A stretch of 64,000 nucleotides of DNA from Microbacterium salsuginis (lineage in GTDB: Bacteria > Actinomycetota > Actinomycetes > Actinomycetales > Microbacteriaceae): contig NZ_JABACI010000005.1 in assembly GCF_012524205.1 (NCBI RefSeq), positions 62,001 to 126,000 of the forward strand, given 5' to 3'. The position numbers and the translations under genes were made by a program. Under the pieces are notes generated by a model. The model did no database searches, was not told the DNA's origin, and was given only the letters and a program-made list of their open reading frames with translations. The stretch's first letter is position 1. Each line of letters begins with the position of its first letter. Of the stretch, positions 33,863 through 40,247 are shown one piece after another.

Positions 33863-34462
33863 TTACCAGTTCTCGAATCGATCGATCCAGAATTCCCGGA
33901 GGGGTAGTGGGTCACCGACGTCGAAGGCTCGGAGCGCTGTCGCATACAGGTCAAAGCGAGGCGTATCCCGCGCGACGCTCAGTTCCACAGGTGGTAGGTC
34001 GAAGCGCTGGATCATCTCGGTGAGAAACGCGCGAGTCGCGCGCCCATTGAAGTCTACGAAGGGGTGGATAGACAGGATGTTGCCCTCGGCGAACGCGAGC
34101 ACCTCGATTTGCCGGCCCAGATCGGATCCGCACCACTCGATCTGGGCCAAGAGATTTTCCCCGAACTCCCGGACGAGGATCGGAACTTGCCACCAAGGGG
34201 GCGGCAGGTGCCTTCCGACAGCGACATCGACATCTCGCCACGCCCCCGCGATCTCGGGGATGATCCCAGCAAGGATTCGCGCGTGGAACGACCTTAGTAA
34301 GTCGGCGTCGAGAGCGCGCGCCGAGAAGTCTCCCTCGGCAACTTCATCCAGCAGTCCAAGCAGTTCCTCGGCGACAATGTCGGCGACCTCCGCATAACTG
34401 AGGACCCCTCGCGTCGTTTCAAGGAAGCGCGTCAGGCTGCCCGCTGATGCTTCGTCTTCCAT
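33863..34462 (-). CDS. Fic-family AMP-transferase (toxin)
   Basis: 199 residues. The Fic core motif is HPFVDFNGRATR at residues 133-144, and an upstream AGAWRDVDVAVG strand-turn fits the flap region. Fic enzymes transfer AMP or related groups to protein hydroxyls. The invariant His, the acidic Asp and NGR are present; the first Gly of the usual GNGR is Phe here. No inhibitory helix is in the protein itself; the overlapping upstream gene supplies it. The start overlaps the antitoxin gene by 31 bp. Confidence 0.85.
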   Translation of the reverse strand: MEDEASAGSLTRFLETTRGVLSYAEVADIVAEELLGLLDEVAEGDFSARALDADLLRSFHARILAGIIPEIAGAWRDVDVAVGRHLPPPWWQVPILVREFGENLLAQIEWCGSDLGRQIEVLAFAEGNILSIHPFVDFNGRATRAFLTEMIQRFDLPPVELSVARDTPRFDLYATALRAFDVGDPLPLREFWIDRFENW

Positions 34463-34599
34463 GCAGACGAGACCGGCTCACCTTCCATGGCCATGCTCGT
34501 CACAACGCGGTGCACGGTCACCGCCCTCCGCGCCCTGCGCTTCGCAGCAGGCGTCTGGGCGCGCCAAGCGGCGACCTTGTTGACTGGAACTCTAGGCAT
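34432..34599 (-). CDS. VbhA-type Fic antitoxin
   Basis: 55 residues (MPRVPVNKVAAWRAQTPAAK... HQRAA) read directly from the minus strand. It contains SMAMEG at residues 35-40, matching the (S/T)xxxE(G/N) inhibitory motif whose Glu blocks ATP binding in Fic proteins, followed by EPVSSAW like VbhA antitoxins. Gene order antitoxin then toxin, on one strand and overlapping, is that of class I Fic modules. The basic N-terminal half could bind DNA for autoregulation. Confidence 0.78.
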   Translation of the reverse strand: MPRVPVNKVAAWRAQTPAAKRRARRAVTVHRVVTSMAMEGEPVSSAWKTKHQRAA

Positions 34600-34665
34600 C
34601 GCAAATCACCTGCGTTCGTACTGAGACTCTCGCTCAGTCTGGCTGACACGTACCACTGGATAGGT

Positions 34666-34678
34666 ATAACGACGTTAT
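34666..34678. promoter_or_regulatory. Candidate operator of the Fic module
   Basis: ATAACG-A-CGTTAT is a perfect 6-bp inverted repeat 67 bp upstream of the antitoxin start codon, in the most AT-rich stretch of the element. Control of TA modules by such palindromes is common. The surrounding 34,600-34,819 gap holds no gene that I can support. Confidence 0.4.
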
Positions 34679-34819
34679 TACGCTCGCTATTGCTGGATTT
34701 ATTGTACCGGTACCACCGCAACCTACGCTGGGATTCTTTTGGCAATCATTCTTGTCAGGGCCGCGTCTTGCCGCGGGGCTCAAGCCCGGGAGACGGCGCA
34801 CAGCCACTAGATTGAAGGC

Positions 34820-34945
34820 ATGTCCGACGTTCTCGACGACGGCGCCCAACCACGCTGCCCCAAGTGCGGAACGGTACTCCGCGACCACCTAGGCGGGTAC
34901 CAGTGCACCGCGTGTGATCTGTTCTTCGTCCGAACCCAGATCTAG
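34820..34945 (+). CDS. Zinc-ribbon miniprotein
   Basis: 41 residues (MSDVLDDGAQPRCPKCGTVL...). CPKC at residues 13-16 and CTAC at 29-32 form two Cys-x2-Cys knuckles of a zinc ribbon, with a hydrophobic end. TAGATT ends seven bases before the ATG, so translation may be leaderless. It is convergent with and overlaps the HTH gene at 34942 by four bases. Function unknown. Confidence 0.55.
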   Translation: MSDVLDDGAQPRCPKCGTVLRDHLGGYQCTACDLFFVRTQI

Positions 34946-35130
34946 GCGGGTCCGACAGGCACTTTCGCGGCATCGATGGCTTCACGAACCTCATCGGGGT
35001 CGTATCGCACAAGGGACCCAAGCTTCCGATACGGGAGCACTGTCCTCTTGTGCCGCCAGTAGCGCAATGTGCCTAGAGGGATCCGGAAGCGGTCAGACAC
35101 TTCCTGCTCAGTCCACAACTCATCGGTCAC
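34942..35130 (-). CDS. HTH protein of the AlpA/excisionase type
   Basis: 62 residues containing one MerR/HTH_17-like winged helix (WTEQEVSDRFRIPLGTLRYWRHKRTVLPYRKLGSLVRYDPDEVREAI). Such proteins act as excisionases or element regulators. It lies 11 bp downstream of the Ltp-type gene on the same strand. Confidence 0.8.
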   Translation of the reverse strand: MTDELWTEQEVSDRFRIPLGTLRYWRHKRTVLPYRKLGSLVRYDPDEVREAIDAAKVPVGPA

Positions 35131-35141
35131 GACGGCCGTCC

Positions 35142-36002
35142 TCAGTAACCAACAGCGGCCAGGCCGAAGGCGATCTGCTCGGGAGTGTAGCCCTCGTATT
35201 CGAGCTGGCTATAGAGCCCATCACGCGAGAAGGACGAGTACTCGAGGTAGGACGTGGCTTGTTCCGCGCACTCGGCGTTCCAGTCGGGGGCTATGAAGTC
35301 CACGGCGAAGGTGGCCTCGTCCGTGGTGTAACCCTCGTACTCCAGCTGACTAATCAGTCCGGCCCGTGAGAACGCGGAGTAGTCGAGGTAGGAGATTCCC
35401 TGCTCGACGGCGTTCTGCTGGGCAAGTGTGAGAACAGGTTTCGGGGCCTCGGCAACAACGAGGACTTCCGTCCCAGGCTCTGCCGGCACCGTGATGGTCT
35501 GCGATGTGACGATCCAGTCGTCCCCGGTCCCGTCGACCGTGGTGAAGACTAGCCCGACACCCTCGAGCGCGGCTCGCGCCTCCGCTACGGTCCCGCCCAC
35601 GACGTTGGGCGTGTCCACTCGGGTGTCCTCTGGCTCCGGCGCTTCAGACGGATCCTCTGCTTCGCGCGTGGCGACAGGACGGGCGTCCGGGTCAATGACC
35701 GATGAGGTGCGGGCGCCATTGATCGATCCGATGACGATGATCAGCAGGAGCAGGGCGCCCAAACCGATGAGCACCCACGCCCACCAGCGAAGACCCTTCT
35801 TCTTTTCGGGTGGTGCCGTGGTGGCCGTCGCGACGGGCGCCGTGTTGGGGGCGGCGTCTGTGGCTGTCACTGTTTCCTGCCGTGCTGCGGCCGCGGACTC
35901 GGGTGTCCAGTTGGTCCATTGATTTCCGTCCCAATAGCGCTGCTCACCGTTGGCGTGTGGCGCCGGATACCAGCCCGCAGGCGTAGACGGAGTATCGGAC
36001 AT
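35142..36002 (-). CDS. Ltp-family membrane protein, probable superinfection exclusion
   Basis: 286 residues starting MSDTPSTPAGWYPAP. A DUF2510 motif (7-34, GWYPAP...RYWDGNQWTNW) is followed by a Pro/Ala linker, one membrane helix (about 72-94), a PASTA-like domain (about 128-186, TPNVVGGTVAEARAALEGVG) and two Ltp repeats (194-238 and 242-286, each with SYLxYSxFSRxGLxSQLEYEGYT). Ltp of Streptococcus phage TP-J34 is a surface lipoprotein that blocks DNA injection by related phages. Here a DUF2510 membrane anchor replaces the lipobox. Exclusion activity is inferred. Confidence 0.85.
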   Translation of the reverse strand: MSDTPSTPAGWYPAPHANGEQRYWDGNQWTNWTPESAAAARQETVTATDAAPNTAPVATATTAPPEKKKGLRWWAWVLIGLGALLLLIIVIGSINGARTSSVIDPDARPVATREAEDPSEAPEPEDTRVDTPNVVGGTVAEARAALEGVGLVFTTVDGTGDDWIVTSQTITVPAEPGTEVLVVAEAPKPVLTLAQQNAVEQGISYLDYSAFSRAGLISQLEYEGYTTDEATFAVDFIAPDWNAECAEQATSYLEYSSFSRDGLYSQLEYEGYTPEQIAFGLAAVGY

Positions 36003-36086
36003 GCGAGCCCCCAGGCTGTGTCGCGGCGCGGACATCGATGTCCCGCCTCCGCACAGCGTATCCGGGTGGGTGCACCTCGATGCCAA

Positions 36087-36106
36087 GGGAACCGTCAGGA
36101 GTTCCC
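36087..36106. promoter_or_regulatory. Candidate operator between Ltp and HTH genes
   Basis: GGGAAC-N8-GTTCCC is an inverted repeat in the 137-bp divergent region, 34 bp before the tandem-HTH gene. Placement between a lysogeny-type exclusion gene and a regulator gene makes it a likely repressor site. I did not find a second copy beside int. Confidence 0.4.
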
Positions 36107-36139
36107 AAAGAACCGCGGCCGAGCGGTAGGTTGACGGCC

Positions 36140-36571
36140 ATGACTGGCCCGGTTCTGACGTCCAGACGAGCTGCCGAGTACTGCGGGATGGCCGTTCAAA
36201 CCCTGTACAACCTGATCTCTCAGGGGCAGGGGCCGAAGCACTATAAGCAGGGAAAGCGGAACGCGTTCTACCCTGCTGACCTGGACGACTGGATCGGCTC
36301 GCGACTGCAACCCGCCACCGAAGCGGTGTCCAAATGTACACCTGATCAGGTGGTTTCTTCCAGATATGCTTCCACGGTGACTGATAGTGAAAAGAGGGGC
36401 TACACCGTGGCTGAGGCCTCCGCATACCTTGGGATCTCTGACTGGGTGCTGCGGGCTGAGATGCGCAACAACCGCATCGCCGCGAAGAGACGTGGCTCCA
36501 CGATCCTCTTCGACCGCCACGAGTTGGACCGGTACTTCGACGACCTCCCCGAACGGATGCCTGGCAGATGA
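36140..36571 (+). CDS. Protein with two excisionase-type HTH domains
   Basis: 143 residues. The first HTH is LTSRRAAEYCGMAVQTLYNLISQGQGPKHY (about residues 6-50). The second is YTVAEASAYLGISDWVLRAEMRNNRIAAKRRGSTILFDRHELDRYF (about 88-136). The duplication could let one chain bind paired sites. Its stop overlaps the next ATG (ATGA), coupling it to another HTH gene. Likely element regulators or excision factors. Confidence 0.75.
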   Translation: MTGPVLTSRRAAEYCGMAVQTLYNLISQGQGPKHYKQGKRNAFYPADLDDWIGSRLQPATEAVSKCTPDQVVSSRYASTVTDSEKRGYTVAEASAYLGISDWVLRAEMRNNRIAAKRRGSTILFDRHELDRYFDDLPERMPGR

Positions 36572-36816
36572 ATGATGGACAGGTCGATCACGATGATCGC
36601 CACGAAGCGGCCGTTGACATCGTCGAACTCGCCCGCATCCTTAGCGTCTCTACGGACACCGTCTACCGGAAGGTGCGGTCCGGCGAGATCCCCGGATTCA
36701 AGCTGGGCGGGGTTTGGCGGTTCTTCCCGTCGAAGGTCATTGCACACCTCGAGCGCCCGGCTACCGATCCGTGGCGTCAGTCGGCTCGCTCTCGAGGGAG
36801 GAGGCGGGTGACGTAA
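36568..36816 (+). CDS. Excisionase-family helix-turn-helix protein
   Basis: 82 residues with one HTH_17 domain (VDIVELARILSVSTDTVYRKVRSGEIPGFKLGGVWRFFPSKVIAHL, about residues 15-62) and a basic tail (RQSARSRGRRRVT). It is the last gene before the right arm-type repeats and attR, so it is the best-placed candidate for recombination directionality factor. Confidence 0.8.
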   Translation: MNDGQVDHDDRHEAAVDIVELARILSVSTDTVYRKVRSGEIPGFKLGGVWRFFPSKVIAHLERPATDPWRQSARSRGRRRVT

Positions 36817-36834
36817 CGGTGAACGAAAGCGTCC

Positions 36835-36855
36835 GTATCGCACGCATATTGCACG
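36835..36855. repeat. Right arm-type repeats (integrase/Xis sites)
   Basis: GTATCGCACG (36835-36844) and ATATTGCACG (36846-36855) lie 43-64 bp inside attR, in the same orientation as the two copies at 20541-20560. In the excised circle the pairs would flank the core on both sides. Confidence 0.6.
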
Positions 36856-36873
36856 CACTCCCCCGAGAACCGA

Positions 36874-36899
36874 AAAACCCCCGGAATTCCGGGGGTTTT
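36874..36899. terminator. Element-borne terminator restoring the tRNA-Val 3' flank
   Basis: A perfect 26-bp palindrome (AAAACCCCCGG, then AATT, then CCGGGGGTTTT) directly follows the tRNA-Val CCA end. It differs in loop and length from the hairpin left of attL, so it was brought by the element. Confidence 0.8.
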
Positions 36900-36923
36900 G
36901 TGGTGCGCGATACTGGGATCGAA
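36899..36923. other. attR (25-bp core within tRNA-Val)
   Basis: Identical to 20395-20419. It starts two bases beyond the CCA end and reaches into the T loop of tRNA-Val(GAC), so the gene is left whole after integration. Confidence 0.93.
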
Positions 36924-36975
36924 CCAGTGACCTCTTCCGTGTCAGGGAAGCGCGCTACCGCTGCGCCAATCGCGC
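36901..36975 (-). tRNA. tRNA-Val(GAC)
   Basis: 75 bases with encoded CCA. Acceptor GCGCGAT pairs with ATCGCGC, anticodon stem CTTCC/GGAAG encloses loop CTGACAC with anticodon GAC, and the T arm is ACTGG-TTCGATC-CCAGT. This is the integration target of the element. Confidence 0.95.
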
Positions 36976-37003
36976 CCGTTCGGGCTATTCAGTTGTGCAG
37001 GCG

Positions 37004-37074
37004 AGGTGGCGACGGGATTCGAACCCGTGTAAACGGCTTTGCAGGCCGGTGCCTAGCCGCTCGGCCACGCCACC
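37004..37074 (-). tRNA. tRNA-Cys(GCA)
   Basis: 71 bases, CCA not encoded. Acceptor GGTGGCG/CGCCACC, anticodon loop CTGCAAA with anticodon GCA, discriminator T. It lies 29 bp upstream of tRNA-Val(GAC) on the same strand. Confidence 0.93.
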
Positions 37075-37125
37075 GCGTGTGGATTGACCCACGTGCCGTG
37101 ATCTCGGGAGAGATCCCTGCACTCG

Positions 37126-37198
37126 AGCGGATGACGAGACTCGAACTCGCGACCCTCACCTTGGCAAGGTGATGCGCTACCAACTGCGCTACATCCGC
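37126..37198 (-). tRNA. tRNA-Gly(GCC)
   Basis: 73 bases, CCA not encoded. Acceptor GCGGATG pairs with the 3' strand CATCCGC, anticodon stem-loop ACCTTGCCAAGGT gives anticodon GCC, and the T arm contains GTTCGAGTC. It heads the leftward Gly-Cys-Val cluster. Confidence 0.93.
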
Positions 37199-37351
37199 AT
37201 TTCGTTCCGGGATTCTCACCCCGGCACTTGGAAAACTTTAGCCCACGAATGGCGCACTGCCAAACCGAGCGCACGTCGCGCGTGTCTCGCGGAGTGGTTC
37301 GAGTGGGCCGCGCGCATCCGGTAGGATCGTTACTCGTCCCCCACGGGAGAC

Positions 37352-37427
37352 GGGCGATTGGCGCAGTTGGTAGCGCGCTTCCTTCACACGGAAGAGGTCA
37401 TCAGTTCGAGTCTGGTATCGCCCACCA
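37352..37427 (+). tRNA. tRNA-Val(CAC)
   Basis: 76 bases with encoded CCA. Acceptor GGGCGAT/ATCGCCC, anticodon loop TTCACAC with anticodon CAC, T arm ATCAG-TTCGAGT-CTGGT. It diverges from the other three tRNAs. It is a valine isoacceptor and not the element's target, because its 3' end differs from the att core. Confidence 0.93.
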
Positions 37428-37437
37428 CACGAGTCCT

Positions 37438-38004
37438 TCAGCGCCGCCGGCGGTAGACGGTCACGAGCACGCCGTCCTGACCATAGGCGGTTGCCTCGAC
37501 CAGGTTCCAGGCGGTCTTGTCCGGCGTCTCCGGCCACAGCTTGCGGCCGTGCCCGAGGACGACCGGGAACGTCATGAGGTGGATCTCGTCGACGAGGTCC
37601 AGCTGCAGCAGTCCCTGGACGAGCCGGATGCTTCCGGGCACCGAGATCTCGCCGTCCACCTCCGACCTCACACGGGCCACGGCCTCTCCGAGATCGCCGC
37701 GGAGCACCGTCGTGTTGGCCCATTCGGGAGACGCGAGGGTCTGCGAGACGACGTACTTCGGCATGCCGTTGTACTTGTCGGCCAGCTCTCCCTCGTACTC
37801 CGGCCATGCGCCGGCGAAGCCCTCGTACGTGCGCCTGCCGAGCAGCAGTGCCGAGGCCTGGAGCGCCTCGACCTCCTTGTATCGCTCGCCATCGGCGCCG
37901 CGATCGAACGCGAAGCTCCAATTCGGATAGCGGAAGTCCTCCCCTCCCGGTGCCTCCACCACGCCGTCGAGCGAGATGAACTGCGTCACCACGATGTCTC
38001 CCAT
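37438..38004 (-). CDS. Dihydrofolate reductase family protein (RibD C-terminal-like)
   Basis: 188 residues. VVTQFISLDGVVEAPGGE at the N-terminus, LLLGRRTYEGFA, PKYVVSQTL and the late DEIHLMTFPVVLGHGRKLW are the signature of the YyaP/RibD-C reductase family, an NADPH-binding DHFR fold. The substrate is unknown; these are not the main folate DHFR. It is two bases from the hydrolase gene upstream and probably shares its transcript. Confidence 0.85.
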   Translation of the reverse strand: MGDIVVTQFISLDGVVEAPGGEDFRYPNWSFAFDRGADGERYKEVEALQASALLLGRRTYEGFAGAWPEYEGELADKYNGMPKYVVSQTLASPEWANTTVLRGDLGEAVARVRSEVDGEISVPGSIRLVQGLLQLDLVDEIHLMTFPVVLGHGRKLWPETPDKTAWNLVEATAYGQDGVLVTVYRRRR

Positions 38005-38005
38005 G

Positions 38006-38824
38006 TCAGTTCTCCTTCACGAAGTCGCGCAGGGCGGCGGCGAGGACCTCACCGCTCGTGCCGTGGTTCTCGCCCGGCACCGCCCGCAGCATCGCCGTGG
38101 GCAGATGATCGGCGACCGCTCGGGCGCCGGCCGCGAGCTGAGGCCAGGTGGCGTCGCCGTGCAGGACGAGCACCGGCACATCGATCGCGTCCCACAGGTC
38201 GGGGCGGAGGGGTCGGCCAGACATCGTCTCGCCCACCTGACGGCCGTCATACGCGATGGTGGGCGCGATCGCCTCGAGCTGCGCCCACATCGATGCATCC
38301 TCGCGCACGCCCGCGGCCATCTCGGGCGGCAGGCCGACCGCGTCGGTGAGGAAGAGCAGCACGGCGTCTCCGGGCCGTCCCTCGGCGACGGCCGCGTCGA
38401 GCCGCTCGACGTAATCCGCGCGCAACGGCGGGCGCGCGTCGCCCACGACGACCGGTGGCTCGAACACCGCCAGACGCGCGATCGGAACGCCGGCCTGGGC
38501 AGCGTTGAGTGCGAGCAGCCCGCCGGAGGACCACCCGAAGACCGTCGCGGGGCGACCCCCACCGGCTTGTGCGATCACCGCGGCCAGGTCCTCGAACTCG
38601 CGCTCGGGGGCGTACGGGGCCGTGTCCGCGCTCGCGCCCCGGCCGCGGCGGTCGTAGTTGATCACGCGGAACTCGTCCGCCAGGCGCTCCGCCGCGGCGG
38701 CGTTCTCCGGCGTCGTCGCGCGATGGGCGGTGGCCCCGTCGATGATGACGATCGGATCGCCGTCGCCCCATGCCGAGTATGCGATGCGGGTGCCGTCTGC
38801 GGACTGGACAATGCCGTCGAGCAT
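38006..38824 (-). CDS. Alpha/beta hydrolase
   Basis: 272 residues. The nucleophile elbow GWSSGG is at about residue 98, DRRGRGAS sits in the usual early loop, and the catalytic His is in GENHGTSGEVLAAAL. Length and motifs fit soluble haloperoxidase/esterase-like hydrolases. It is preceded by an AraC-type regulator gene 54 bp upstream on the same strand, which may control it. Substrate unknown. Confidence 0.88.
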   Translation of the reverse strand: MLDGIVQSADGTRIAYSAWGDGDPIVIIDGATAHRATTPENAAAAERLADEFRVINYDRRGRGASADTAPYAPEREFEDLAAVIAQAGGGRPATVFGWSSGGLLALNAAQAGVPIARLAVFEPPVVVGDARPPLRADYVERLDAAVAEGRPGDAVLLFLTDAVGLPPEMAAGVREDASMWAQLEAIAPTIAYDGRQVGETMSGRPLRPDLWDAIDVPVLVLHGDATWPQLAAGARAVADHLPTAMLRAVPGENHGTSGEVLAAALRDFVKEN

Positions 38825-38878
38825 GTCGGTTCCTTCCGTGAGGATCGTGCGCGACGGTTCCGCCGCGTCGAAGCCACG

Positions 38879-39601
38879 CTATGAACCGTCCCCCAGCTCG
38901 GTCTTGTACAGAAGCGACAGCGCATCCTCGGGGGCGGGGTTCTGCAACTGCGTCGCGGTGCGCCCGATGAACCGCTGGAGTGAGCGGGCCAGGTGCGGCT
39001 GATCGTAGAAGCCGAGGGTATGCACGACCTGCGCCGTAGGGACGCCTTCTCCGAGGAGCAGTGCTGCTTGCCGCGCGCGCTCGATCTGCCGGATCGCGCC
39101 GGCCGTCAAGCCGGTCGCGCTGGCGACCCGGCGCTGCACCGACCGGGTGCCGACACGGGCGATCCCACCCCACACCACGTCGTCCACGAGCGGATCTCGG
39201 GTGAGCACTCCTGCGCGCACCAGCTTGTGGACGAACTGCTCGGCGTTCTCGAAATCCGGGATCTCCCACTCCTCGCCCCGCAGCACGAACCGGCCGCCCT
39301 CGACGTGGACGCTCTCCGATTCGGAATCGATGAGGCGACGACTGGGCAGGTGGGGCATGCTCGCGCCGTGCGCGAACGTGATTCCGAAGGATTCCGACTC
39401 GCCGTCGATCACGACGGCGGTGGGCCGGGTCTCGGGCCCGCGCACGGCCGCGTGGACCACGCCGTCGTCCTCCCAGAAGACGAGCTCCCACGTGGAGGTC
39501 GCGACGGAGTTCATGAACCCGGCGCCGCTGGTTTGCCCGCGCCACACCCGCGTGACGTAGGGCGAATCCGTATCGCGGTGCTCGCTCTCGATCGGCATCA
39601 T
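38879..39601 (-). CDS. AraC-family transcriptional regulator
   Basis: 240 residues. The N-terminal 130 residues form a beta-rich sensor region; the C-terminal part has two helix-turn-helix units (RRVASATGLTAGAIRQIERARQAALLLGEG and TAQVVHTLGFYDQPHLARSLQRFIGRTATQL), the AraC/XylS arrangement. It lies between the PemK-like gene and the hydrolase-reductase pair, all leftward. The ligand is unknown. Confidence 0.88.
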   Translation of the reverse strand: MMPIESEHRDTDSPYVTRVWRGQTSGAGFMNSVATSTWELVFWEDDGVVHAAVRGPETRPTAVVIDGESESFGITFAHGASMPHLPSRRLIDSESESVHVEGGRFVLRGEEWEIPDFENAEQFVHKLVRAGVLTRDPLVDDVVWGGIARVGTRSVQRRVASATGLTAGAIRQIERARQAALLLGEGVPTAQVVHTLGFYDQPHLARSLQRFIGRTATQLQNPAPEDALSLLYKTELGDGS

Positions 39602-39608
39602 GCCCTCG

Positions 39609-40178
39609 TCAGTTGCCGACGTCCCACCCGTGGCGGCGGTGCAGCGCGTCGGCCACGCGCACGAATCTCTCGAGCTCGAGAGCGGCGGCCTCCCGCCGCA
39701 TGCCGTTGCGATGCACGCTGAAGATCTGCTCCACGTCCACCCACGACGGCCGGCCGCGCGAGTCCCAATCGCCCGTGCCGATCGGAAGGTAGTCGCGATC
39801 GCCGTCGTGGGCCTTGCTGGTCAGGCGGACCGCGTACACACGGTCCTCGTCCTGCCGTGCGATCACCAGGACGGGACGGTCCTTGCCGCGTCCGTCCGCC
39901 TCGTCGTACGGGACCCACGTCCACACGATCTCGCCCGCGTCGGGCTCGCCGTCGCGGTCAGGGGCGTATCCGATCCGCAACGCCGCCGGGGCCGGCGGTG
40001 CGACCTCGACGGTCGCCGTTCCTCCCGCGCGGGCCTCGGCCGCGGCATCCGCTCGCGCAGCGCGCTGGAGCTGATCGTCGAGGACGGGCAGACCACCGGC
40101 GGCGACGTTGACGACTCCCGGTGCGGCAGCGGAGAAGAACCGTCGGATACGGCCGAGGATGCCGGGGCGCGCAGTCAT
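39609..40178 (-). CDS. PemK/MazF-like protein, solitary
   Basis: 189 residues. Residues 60-185 hold the PemK/MazF core: GEIVWTWVPY, GKDRPVLVIARQ and VYAVRLTSKAHDGD, then SWVDVEQIFSVHR. About 60 residues with Ala-rich linker precede it, more than in typical 110-residue toxins. No small antitoxin gene is next to it, and this long actinobacterial subgroup is usually found without one, so ribonuclease toxicity is uncertain. Confidence 0.75.
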   Translation of the reverse strand: MTARPGILGRIRRFFSAAAPGVVNVAAGGLPVLDDQLQRAARADAAAEARAGGTATVEVAPPAPAALRIGYAPDRDGEPDAGEIVWTWVPYDEADGRGKDRPVLVIARQDEDRVYAVRLTSKAHDGDRDYLPIGTGDWDSRGRPSWVDVEQIFSVHRNGMRREAAALELERFVRVADALHRRHGWDVGN

Positions 40179-40195
40179 ACCGGCACGATAGCGCG

Positions 40196-40227
40196 GAGGG
40201 GCGCCGCGGTCTCCCGCGGCGCCCCTC
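40196..40227. terminator. Terminator after the ammonium transporter gene
   Basis: A perfect 14-bp GC-rich stem (GAGGGGCGCCGCGG with CCGCGGCGCCCCTC) closes a TCTC tetraloop between the amt stop codon and the PemK-like gene. Confidence 0.8.
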
Positions 40228-40247
40228 GGATCGGGGGGATCCTCGAT

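Larger units (their letters stand above)
20395..36923. mobile_element. 16.5-kb integrated phage remnant or satellite in tRNA-Val(GAC)
   Basis: The element is bounded by the 25-bp att repeats and has an integrase beside attL. It carries helicase, WhiB, small-terminase-like, tail-chaperone-like and tape-measure genes, then cargo (peptidase, Fic TA, Ltp protein, HTH proteins). Base composition is visibly less GC-rich than the flanks, with AT-rich gaps such as 34,640-34,760. No large terminase, portal, protease, capsid, major tail, baseplate, holin or endolysin gene of the usual kind is visible, so it cannot form virions alone. Confidence 0.92.

Noticed and set aside
34518..34745. 75-codon minus-strand frame upstream of the Fic toxin, considered as the antitoxin
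   Set aside because: It lacks the inhibitory motif and overlaps the better frame at 34432-34599, which has SMAMEG and the right position.
20395..36923. Complete inducible prophage
   Set aside because: Large terminase, portal, capsid, major tail, baseplate and standard lysis genes are missing, so only a remnant or satellite can be claimed.
37352..37427. tRNA-Val(CAC) as an alternative attachment site
   Set aside because: Its 3' end differs from the 25-bp core at several positions; the core matches only tRNA-Val(GAC).
37228..38349. 373-codon plus-strand frame across the tRNA region and the reductase gene
   Set aside because: It runs through a tRNA gene and is antisense to two supported genes.
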